DNA of 37,664 nt. Origin: Streptomyces sp. TRM64462 (lineage in GTDB: Bacteria; Actinomycetota; Actinomycetes; Streptomycetales; Streptomycetaceae). Within the stretch, counting starts at the first letter, position 1. Each line of letters starts with the position of its first letter. A program made the translations under genes and the position numbers. The notes under the pieces are model-generated. The model ran no database searches. It was not told the origin of the DNA and was given only the letters and a program-made list of their open reading frames with translations. The stretch covers positions 1 through 37,664 of the forward strand of contig NZ_JABWDV010000326.1 in assembly GCF_013362995.1 (NCBI RefSeq), read 5' to 3'. Below, in pieces: positions 14,791 to 20,941 of the stretch.

Positions 14791-14945
14791 GTCCGCACGC
14801 CTCCGCAGGTTCACCACCGTGTCCGTTTGCGACAACCCCAAGAAAAGCGGAGGGAGTCCAAGCGCTCCACGGCATCAATGCGGCAGTCTTGATGCACCTC
14901 CGTGCACGGGGGTGCCACACGTTCAGGTCAGGGGAAGGGGCCGTC

Positions 14946-16199
14946 ATGGGACTGGCTGAACGGCGCAAGGCCCTGGGCTACAGTCAGGAGAAGTTGGCCG
15001 AGTTACTCGGGGTGGACCGCACCACGGTCGGGCGCTGGGAGAGCGGCAGGATCAAACCTCAGCCACCGCAGCGACGGGGCTTGGCCATCGCCCTCGAAGT
15101 CACTCCCACCGAGCTTGACGCCCTCCTGACGCAGCCACGAGCAGTCAGCCAGGAGGCCACAGGGCACCAGTCCAGTGACCACCCAGGCGCGGGAGACCCC
15201 GACGAAATGATCCGCCGCGAATTCCTCCGCATCCTCACCGTCAGCGGAGCCCTCACCGCCCTGCCGTTGGATGAGGCGGAAGCCCTCACCGAGGGAGTAC
15301 GCAGGGGCGCACCTGCCGACTTCACACGGATGAACAGCCACCTGTGGCAGGTCTACCAGCTAGCCCGCTCAAAAGGCTCCGTCTACCCCATCGTCCGCGA
15401 CCAGCTCTCGACACTGAACGAAGCCCTGGCGGACACCCGAGGCAACTCCCGCCCTCTCCTGAACGCGGCAGCCGATCTCTTCCAACTCGCCGGAGAAGTC
15501 GCCTTCGACGCCAACCGATACGCCGACGCGGCATCGTCCTACTCCCTGGCGGCATCCGTCAGCAAGGACGCCCGAGCCTTCGACCTGTGGGCATGTGCCC
15601 TCGTGCGGCACGCCTACGTGGACGTGTACGAACACCGATACGAGCAGGCGGCACAGATCCTCGGAGCGGCGGAGAGACTGGCCCAGCGGGGAGACAGCAG
15701 CCTCGCCACCCGTCACTGGGTCGCCGCTGTCCAGGCCGAGGCTTACGCCGGCATGGGCGACCTGGCCTCGTGTGAGCGCGCGCTGGATGAGGCCGAGCGG
15801 GTGTTGGAACTGGGCACGGACAGCGCCAACGGGGGCTGGCTGCGCTTCGACGGCACGCGGTTGGCCGAGGAACGGGGAGCGCGCTACGTACAGCTCGGCC
15901 GCCTCGACCTGGCAGAAGAGACCTTGAAGCAGGCACTGGCCCAGACCGCCCTTGCCTCTGGGCAGTCGTACCGGCGCAGGGGTGCCGTACTGGCCGACCT
16001 TGCCGCCGTCGGGGCGAAGCGGCGTGACCCCGAACAAGTCGTCGCGTACGGGCGGGAAGCCATCCGGTTGGCCCAAGCATCATCGTCCGGGTACGTCGCC
16101 CGTAGACTCCAAGCCCTGTGCGATGAGTTCGGCCCCCTGAGCAGAGACCGCCGGGTAGCGGAGCTGGGGGCGGAGATCGCCACGCTGAGCACGCCGTGA
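14946..16199 (+). CDS. XRE-family regulator with TPR-like C-terminus, TTA codon
   Basis: A 417-residue regulator. Residues ~10-65 form a Cro/C1-type HTH (GYSQEKLAELLGVDRTTVGRWESGRIKPQ). The rest is helical, with TPR-like repeats (NRYADAASSYSLAASVS, HRYEQAAQILGAAERLA, GDLASCERALDEAERVL, GRLDLAEETLKQALAQT), as in streptomycete regulators that sense peptides or small ligands. The ATG at 14946 follows GGGGAAGGGG; the in-frame ATG at 14892 is a less likely start. Codon 20 (15003-15005) is TTA, so translation should depend on bldA tRNA. It is divergent from the lasso genes and the only regulator in the element besides int/xis-side proteins, so it is the likely controller of the cluster. Confidence 0.88.
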   Translation: MGLAERRKALGYSQEKLAELLGVDRTTVGRWESGRIKPQPPQRRGLAIALEVTPTELDALLTQPRAVSQEATGHQSSDHPGAGDPDEMIRREFLRILTVSGALTALPLDEAEALTEGVRRGAPADFTRMNSHLWQVYQLARSKGSVYPIVRDQLSTLNEALADTRGNSRPLLNAAADLFQLAGEVAFDANRYADAASSYSLAASVSKDARAFDLWACALVRHAYVDVYEHRYEQAAQILGAAERLAQRGDSSLATRHWVAAVQAEAYAGMGDLASCERALDEAERVLELGTDSANGGWLRFDGTRLAEERGARYVQLGRLDLAEETLKQALAQTALASGQSYRRRGAVLADLAAVGAKRRDPEQVVAYGREAIRLAQASSSGYVARRLQALCDEFGPLSRDRRVAELGAEIATLSTP

Positions 16200-16213
16200 C
16201 GAGAGGGGTTGGC

Positions 16214-16573
16214 ATGTCGCAGGTCGAAGGCGCACGAGTGTTCCGGGAAGCCTGGATCGAAGGAGTGCACCGCCACTTCCCAGGGGAGCCGAAGCCCGGG
16301 TACGTCACCCCCTGGGAGGACACGCCCCAGTGGGAGCGCGAGGCCGCAGGCGCCGTGTATGAGCAGGTCCGCCAGTTCATCGAGATCAGCGGCGGTCACA
16401 CGGCGAACCTGTCTCGTGAGCAGAAGGGCCGGTTCGTGGCGGTGTGCTGGACAGCGCAGATGTTCAAGCACTTCGAGGACCCCAAGCCGGGGTACGTTGC
16501 TGACTGGCCCGACCTCCCGGCGTGGCAGCAGGAGACCGACGCCGATATCTTCGAGGTCATCGAAAAGTCCTGA
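16214..16573 (+). CDS. Small acidic protein with an internal duplication
   Basis: A 119-residue protein of unknown function built from two copies of one motif: HFPGEPKPGYVTPWEDTPQW (first third) and HFEDPKPGYVADWPDLPAWQ (last third), each followed by an acidic helix with a conserved E/D-rich ending (AVYEQV, DIFEVIE). The middle linker contains SREQKGRFVAVCW. No signal peptide or membrane helix. The ATG at 16214 has GAGGGG 7 nt upstream; a GTG at 16196 overlapping the regulator's stop (GTGA) would add six residues. Either way it follows the XRE regulator by 14 bp or less and is probably co-transcribed. It is the last gene before attR. Confidence 0.65.
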   Translation: MSQVEGARVFREAWIEGVHRHFPGEPKPGYVTPWEDTPQWEREAAGAVYEQVRQFIEISGGHTANLSREQKGRFVAVCWTAQMFKHFEDPKPGYVADWPDLPAWQQETDADIFEVIEKS

Positions 16574-16591
16574 TCAGGGCCAGGGCCGAGG

Positions 16592-16620
16592 GTTGGTCAC
16601 GTGACCAACGCATGACCAAC
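16592..16620. repeat. Perfect 18-bp palindrome and TGACCAAC repeats near attR
   Basis: GTTGGTCAC-GTGACCAAC (16592-16609) is a perfect palindrome built from one inverted and one direct copy of TGACCAAC; a further direct copy is at 16613-16620. The octamer matches the pair near attL (6501-6520), and in both places the last copy is followed by AG. Likely binding sites for the integrase or excisionase. Confidence 0.55.
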
Positions 16621-16660
16621 AGGGGCCGGAACGCGCCTGAAACAGCAGGAAAGAACAGGA

Positions 16661-16699
16661 GAAACGCCCGCCGAAACTAAGCCTGTCAGCGGGCGTTTC
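16661..16699. terminator. Terminator hairpin near the right end of the element
   Basis: A perfect 11-bp stem GAAACGCCCGC/GCGGGCGTTTC (16661-16671 with 16689-16699) around a 17-nt loop, with A and T runs at the stem base in each orientation. It closes transcription from the regulator side before attR. Confidence 0.75.
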
Positions 16700-16739
16700 C
16701 CCAGGTCAGAGCGGTTGGGGGCTGGTGCCCGAGTGGAGA

Positions 16740-16763
16740 GTTCAAGTCCCCCCTCGGACACCA
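16740..16763 (+). repeat. attR core: right copy of the 24-bp tRNA direct repeat
   Basis: Identical to 6428-6451. Only the tRNA 3' end is present; the bases in front (GAGTGGAGA...) cannot form the T-stem, so this is a remnant and not a second tRNA gene. The uninterrupted chromosome would join 6451 to 16764. Confidence 0.92.
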
Positions 16764-16766
16764 TCG

Positions 16767-16802
16767 CCGAAGGCGCCGTCGTGATCACGACGGCGCCTTC
16801 GG
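16767..16802. terminator. Original tRNA-Leu terminator, 36-bp perfect palindrome
   Basis: A 36-base perfect palindrome centred on TGATCA starts 3 bp after attR. In the uninterrupted chromosome it would sit just behind the tRNA CCA and end its transcript. The insertion moved it 10.3 kb away. Confidence 0.8.
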
Positions 16803-16819
16803 TGTTTCCCGGGGGCTCG

Positions 16820-16837
16820 CATAGGCTCGGCGGCACG
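16820..16837 (+). promoter_or_regulatory. Leaderless-type promoter of the ROK regulator
   Basis: CATAGGCTCGG (16820-16830) contains a -10 box (TAGGCT) 10 bp before the ATG, and there is no ribosome-binding site. The same 11 bases at the same distance precede the gluconokinase start (26054-26072). Confidence 0.5.
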
Positions 16838-18088
16838 ATGAAGAACACTCTGGATCCGCTGGAGCCCAAGGCCGACAAGGCCACCGTGCGGCGGCACAAC
16901 CTGAGTCTGGTGCTGCGGGCCGTGCACGACGAGGGCGAGGCGACCCGGGCCGCGGTGGCGGCGCGGGTGGGGCTGACGCGTGCGGCGGTGTCGTCGCTGG
17001 TGGAGCAGTTGCTGGCGGGCGGGTTCCTGACGGAGTCGGGCAAGACGTTCAGCGGGCACGCGGGTCGGCCGGGTACGGCGCTGCGGGTGGCGCGGACCGG
17101 GCCTGCCGGTCTGGGCGTGGAAGTCAACGTTGACTACGTGTCCGTGTGTGTGGTTGATCTGGCCGGTACGGACCGGGTGCGGCTCACGGAGCACCTCGAC
17201 AACCGGGAGGTGCCGCCGGGCGAGGTGCTGGCGCGTGCGGCGCGGATCGCGGCGCGGACCCTGGAGTCGGCGGCGGAGCAGGAGCTGTACCCCGCGGGCG
17301 TGCGGCTGGCGCTGCCGGGTCTGGTGTCGGGGGGCACCGTGCGGCAGGCGCCGAACCTGGACTGGAGCCGGGTCGCGGCGGAGGACCTGTTCGGGCGGGC
17401 GCTGGGCGCCCTGCGGCCCGGTCTGGGGGCGCTGCCCGTGGGCTCCGAGAACGAGGCCAACGCGGCGGCGCTGGCCGAGCTGTGGTTCGGGGACGGGGCC
17501 GCGGCGGAGCGGACGCGGGTGCGGAGCTTTCTGTATCTGTCCGGTGAGATCGGCGTGGGCGGTGCCCTCGTCGTCGACGGGGAGCTGCTGCGCGGGGCGC
17601 ACGGATTCGCCGGTGAGATCGGGCATGTGGTGGTGGACGCGGAGGGCCCCGAGTGCCGGTGCGGTTCGCGGGGCTGCCTGGAGCAGTACGCCGGGCAGGC
17701 GGCGCTGCTGCGGGGCGCCGGGATCGACGAGGACGCAGGCGGGCCGGGGGTCGCCGAGCTGGAGCGGCGTGCCGGGGCCGGTGACGCCCGGGCGGTGACG
17801 GCGCTGGAGCGCGCGGGGCGGATGCTGGGGCTCGTGGTGTCGGGCGCGGTGAACCTGCTGGACCCCGAGGCTGTGGTGCTGGGCGGGGTGTTCCGGCCGC
17901 TGATGCCGTGGCTCGGGCCGGCGGCGGACGGGGAGCTGAGCCGGCGGGTCGTGTCGGGGCTGTGGCCGGCGGGCGGCGGGCGGCTGCGCGCGTCGTCCTC
18001 GTCGGGCGACGCGGCGCGGGGCGCCGCCGCGCTGGTGGTGCGGGACGTGGTGGCCGATCCGGTCGGGTACGCGGAGCGGGTGGGGTAG
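16838..18088 (+). CDS. xylR: ROK-family transcriptional repressor (XylR-like)
   Basis: A 416-residue ROK repressor. N-terminal winged HTH (EATRAAVAARVGLTRAAVSSLVEQLLAGG, ~residues 30-60), then the actin-like ROK domain with the zinc motif GHVVVDAEGPECRCGSRGCLEQY. Sugar-binding residues around NEANAAALAE and GEIGVGGALVVDG are present. Known of the family: XylR-type ROK proteins repress xyl genes and release DNA on binding xylose. The convergent xylA and the nearby xylB and alpha-xylosidase genes support that role. The start is the ATG at 16838 behind a leaderless-type promoter. It is the first chromosomal gene to the right of the integrated element, whose insertion left its promoter intact. 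Confidence 0.88.
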   Translation: MKNTLDPLEPKADKATVRRHNLSLVLRAVHDEGEATRAAVAARVGLTRAAVSSLVEQLLAGGFLTESGKTFSGHAGRPGTALRVARTGPAGLGVEVNVDYVSVCVVDLAGTDRVRLTEHLDNREVPPGEVLARAARIAARTLESAAEQELYPAGVRLALPGLVSGGTVRQAPNLDWSRVAAEDLFGRALGALRPGLGALPVGSENEANAAALAELWFGDGAAAERTRVRSFLYLSGEIGVGGALVVDGELLRGAHGFAGEIGHVVVDAEGPECRCGSRGCLEQYAGQAALLRGAGIDEDAGGPGVAELERRAGAGDARAVTALERAGRMLGLVVSGAVNLLDPEAVVLGGVFRPLMPWLGPAADGELSRRVVSGLWPAGGGRLRASSSSGDAARGAAALVVRDVVADPVGYAERVG

Positions 18089-18118
18089 GCCCCTGGGGGC
18101 TGCGCCCACGAGCCCATG

Positions 18119-18143
18119 CCCTGGGGGGCCGCGCCCCCCAGGG
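18119..18143. terminator. Bidirectional terminator between xylR and xylA
   Basis: A perfect 11-bp stem CCCTGGGGGGC/GCCCCCCAGGG with loop CGC (18119-18143), between convergent stops at 18088 and 18157. Confidence 0.85.
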
Positions 18144-18156
18144 CTGAAATCCTCGC

Positions 18157-19326
18157 TCAGCGGGTGGCGAGGAGGTGTTCCATCGCCAGCTGGTCGAGGC
18201 GTTCGAAGGCCATGGAGCGCTGGGCGGCGGCCTCGACGTCGAAGGTCTCGTACGCCGTCGGGTCGGCGAGCAGGGCGGCCAGGCCGTCGTCGGCCGTCGG
18301 CCGTGCCAGTTCGGGGAGGCGGGAGGCGGCCAGCGCCTCCTGGACCTCCGGGTCGGCGCGGAAGGCGGCCGCGCGGGACTTGAGGACGAGGTAGTTGCGC
18401 ATGCAGGCGCGGGCGGACTCCCAGACCCCGTCGAAGCCGTCGGTGCGGACGGGCTTGAAGTCGAAGTGGCGGGGGCCGTCGTAGCCGGCGGTCTCCAGGA
18501 GGTCGACGAGCCAGAACGCCTGGCGGAGGTCGCCGGCGCCGAAGCGGAAGTCCTGGTCGTACTTGATGCCGGACTGGCCGTTGAGGTCGATGTGGAAGAG
18601 CTTGCCGGCCCACAGCGCCTGGGCGATGCCGTGCGGGAAGTTGAGGCCGGCCATCTGCTCGTGGCCCACCTCGGGGTTGAGGCCGACGAGGTCGGGGCGT
18701 TCGAGGCGCTCGATGAAGGCCAGGGCGTGGCCGACGGTCGGGAGGAGGATGTCCCCCCGGGGCTCGTTGGGCTTGGGTTCGATGGCGAAGCGGATGTCGT
18801 AACCCTGCTCCGTGACGTACTGGCCGAGGAGGTCGAAGGCCTCCTTCATGCGGTCCAGGGCCGCGCGGACGTCCTTGGCGGCGCCGGACTCGGCGCCTTC
18901 GCGGCCGCCCCAGGCGACGTAGATCCTCGCGCCGAGTTCGACCGCGAGGTCGATGTTGCGGAGGGTCTTGCGGAGGGCGAAGCGGCGGACGTCCCGGTCG
19001 TTGGCGGTGAAGGCGCCGTCCTTGAAGACAGGGTGCGTGAAGAGGTTGGTGGTCGCCATGGGCACCTTCATGCCGGTGCGGTCCAGGGCGTCGCGGAAGC
19101 GCTTGACGGCGGTGTCGCGTACGGCGTCTGAGGAGCCGAACGGGATGAGGTCGTCGTCGTGGAAGGTCACGCCGTGGGCGCCGAGCGCTGCCAGGCGTTC
19201 GACGGTCTCGACGGGGTCGAGGGCGGGGCGGGTGGCGGCGCCGAAGGGGTCGGCGCCCTGCCAGCCGACGGTCCACAGACCGAAGGTGAACCTGTCGTCG
19301 GGGGTGGGGGTGAAGCGGTCCGGCAT
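18157..19326 (-). CDS. xylA: Xylose isomerase
   Basis: A 389-residue class I (actinobacterial) xylose isomerase that converts D-xylose to D-xylulose (and glucose to fructose). The TIM-barrel active site is complete: GVTFHDDDL (catalytic His56 and Asp59 region), [10 protein letters not shown] (metal Glu and Lys), [11 protein letters not shown] (Glu and His), HIDLNGQ and the QDFRFG metal Asp residues, and HFDFKP (Asp). Length is normal for Streptomyces enzymes. The ATG at 19326 is preceded by GAGGTG 7 nt upstream. It is divergent from xylB; both promoters share the 130-bp region with ATTTGTTT repeats. Metal cofactors are Mg/Co/Mn in this family. Confidence 0.98.
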   Translation of the reverse strand: MPDRFTPTPDDRFTFGLWTVGWQGADPFGAATRPALDPVETVERLAALGAHGVTFHDDDLIPFGSSDAVRDTAVKRFRDALDRTGMKVPMATTNLFTHPVFKDGAFTANDRDVRRFALRKTLRNIDLAVELGARIYVAWGGREGAESGAAKDVRAALDRMKEAFDLLGQYVTEQGYDIRFAIEPKPNEPRGDILLPTVGHALAFIERLERPDLVGLNPEVGHEQMAGLNFPHGIAQALWAGKLFHIDLNGQSGIKYDQDFRFGAGDLRQAFWLVDLLETAGYDGPRHFDFKPVRTDGFDGVWESARACMRNYLVLKSRAAAFRADPEVQEALAASRLPELARPTADDGLAALLADPTAYETFDVEAAAQRSMAFERLDQLAMEHLLATR

Positions 19327-19350
19327 GTCCTCGCACCTCGGCTGTCGCAG

Positions 19351-19455
19351 ATTTGTTTGGTTTGATTACTAATAGCCTATGGCTGGCTCCTCGCCAAGGG
19401 TGCGCGGCTGTCCACAGCCCTGGTGGCGGCGAATTTGTTTTGTGTACGATCAAAA
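19351..19455. promoter_or_regulatory. xylA-xylB divergent control region with ATTTGTTT repeats
   Basis: Two similar boxes, each starting ATTTGTTT (19351-19358 and 19433-19440) and followed by GT and GAT elements (TTTGGTTTGATTACTAAT versus TTTTGTGTACGATCAAAA). One lies just upstream of xylA, the other overlaps the probable -10 (TACGAT) of xylB. They are the most A+T-rich sequences of the neighbourhood and the best candidates for XylR operators. Confidence 0.55.
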
Positions 19456-19456
19456 A

Positions 19457-20941
19457 ATGGACTCCGTAGTGATCGGCGTGGACAGCTCCACGCAGTCCAC
19501 CAAGGCGGCCGTCGTGGACGCCGCGTCCGGACGGCTGCTCGCCGTGGGCCGTGCCGGGCACACCGTGACCGGACAGGGCGGCGCCCGTGAGAGCGATCCC
19601 GAGCAGTGGTGGGCGGCGCTCGCGGAGGCCGTCGGTGCCGGGCTGAAGGAGGCCGGGACCGATCCGCGCGCCGTCGCCGGCGTCGCGGTCGCCGGCCAGC
19701 AGCACGGGCTCGTCGTGCTGGACGCGGAGGGGCGGCCGCTGCGGGCCGCGCTGTTGTGGAACGACACGCGTTCCGCGCCGCAGGCCGCCGCCCTCACGCG
19801 CGGGCTCGGCGGGCCCAGTGCCTGGCTGGAGCGGACCGGTTCGGTGCCGGTGGCGTCGATGACCGCCGCCAAGTGGCGGTGGCTGTGCGAGAACGAGCCA
19901 CGGACCGCCGCGGCCGCCGCCGGTGTGCGGCTGCCGCATGACTTCCTGACCGAGCGGCTGGCCGGGGTCGCCGTCACCGACCCCGGGGACGCGTCCGGCA
20001 CGTGCTGGTACGCGACGGCGACCGGCGCGTACGACGCCGAACTGCTGGGCCTGCTGGGCCTGGACGCCGCGCTGCTGCCCGAGGTCGCGCCCACGGGCGG
20101 CACCCGGGCCGGGTCGCTGACCTCCGCGGCCGCCGATGCGCTCGGGCTGCCCGCCGGGGTGGCCGTCGCGGCAGGGACCGGCGACAACATGGCCGCGGCC
20201 GTCGGGCTCGGCCTGGGCGCGGCCGGGCTGCTGGACCATCCGGTGCTCTCGCTGGGCACGTCGGGCACGGTGTTCGCGGCGACCCGGTCGCGTCCGGCGG
20301 CCGCCGCGCTCGCCGGGTTCGCCGCGGCCGACGGTCCCGGCACGTATCTGCCGCTGGGCTGCACCCTGAACTGCACACTCGCCGTGGACAAGGTGGCCGC
20401 GCTGCTCGGCCTGGACCGCGAGGACGCCGCGCCGGGCGGTGAGGCCGTCCTCCTGCCGTACCTCGACGGTGAGCGCACTCCCGACCTGCCGGGCGCCTCC
20501 GGGCTGCTCACCGGGCTGCGGCACACCACGACACCGCAGCAGCTGCTCGGCGCCGCCTACGAGGGCGCGGTGTTCACGCTGCTGCGCGCCCTGGAGCAGC
20601 TGCCCGGGGCCGCGGCCGACGCCGGTGTGCCGCTGCGGCTGATCGGGGGCGGCGCCCGGGGCCGTACGTGGGTGGAGACCGTACGGCGGCTGTCCGGGCG
20701 GGCCGTCGTCCTGCCCCACAGCACCGAACTGGTCGCGCTGGGCGCCGCCGCGCTGGCCGCCGGAGCGGCCACCGGGGACGATCCCGTGCGCATCGCCACC
20801 GCCTGGGGCACGGGCGACGGCGAGACGCTGCCGCCGACGGAACAGGACCGTGCCGCAGCGGCCCGGATCGGGGCCGTGTTCGACGCCGCGGCCGACGGGG
20901 CCGCTTCCGCTCTTCTCACCACCACACAGGGACACCGATGA
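19457..20941 (+). CDS. xylB: Xylulokinase
   Basis: A 494-residue FGGY-family kinase phosphorylating D-xylulose to xylulose 5-phosphate. Visible: N-terminal phosphate-binding loop GVDSSTQSTKAAVVD, substrate loop VAVAGQQHGLVVLD, catalytic Asp in AAGTGDNMAAAVG, the second ATP loop SLGTSGTVFA, and the C-terminal LIGGGARGRTWVETV with the FGGY-signature region. The ATG at 19457 lies 6 bp behind a TACGAT -10 box with no ribosome-binding site, so the transcript is probably leaderless; a longer frame to 19379 would remove the promoter. Its stop overlaps the next gene's start (ATGA at 20938-20941), coupling it to the alpha-xylosidase. Confidence 0.96.
   Translation: MDSVVIGVDSSTQSTKAAVVDAASGRLLAVGRAGHTVTGQGGARESDPEQWWAALAEAVGAGLKEAGTDPRAVAGVAVAGQQHGLVVLDAEGRPLRAALLWNDTRSAPQAAALTRGLGGPSAWLERTGSVPVASMTAAKWRWLCENEPRTAAAAAGVRLPHDFLTERLAGVAVTDPGDASGTCWYATATGAYDAELLGLLGLDAALLPEVAPTGGTRAGSLTSAAADALGLPAGVAVAAGTGDNMAAAVGLGLGAAGLLDHPVLSLGTSGTVFAATRSRPAAAALAGFAAADGPGTYLPLGCTLNCTLAVDKVAALLGLDREDAAPGGEAVLLPYLDGERTPDLPGASGLLTGLRHTTTPQQLLGAAYEGAVFTLLRALEQLPGAAADAGVPLRLIGGGARGRTWVETVRRLSGRAVVLPHSTELVALGAAALAAGAATGDDPVRIATAWGTGDGETLPPTEQDRAAAARIGAVFDAAADGAASALLTTTQGHR

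Larger units (their letters stand above)
6428..16763. mobile_element. Integrative element in tRNA-Leu carrying a lasso peptide cluster
   Basis: About 10.3 kb between the two 24-bp att copies. Contents from left: tyrosine integrase (-), winged-helix-like protein (-), excisionase-like protein (+), small hypothetical (+), gene-poor repeat region, serine recombinase (+), lasso genes T, B, C and A plus a small membrane protein (-), XRE/TPR regulator (+), and a duplicated-motif small protein (+). No FtsK/TraB translocase, relaxase, replication initiator or phage structural gene is seen, so it is not a self-conjugative AICE as far as the sequence shows; it may move as a satellite or be a reduced genomic island. 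Base composition looks lower in G+C and less biased at third positions than the flanks, but I have not measured it. Confidence 0.88.

Noticed and set aside
16715..16763. A second tRNA at the right end
   Set aside because: Only the 24-bp 3' part is present; no acceptor 5' strand, D-arm or anticodon arm can be formed.
16742..20935. A 1397-codon minus-strand open frame
   Set aside because: It is Arg/Pro/Gly-rich without domains, runs across the terminators and opposite the ROK, xylA and xylB genes, and is a by-product of high G+C.
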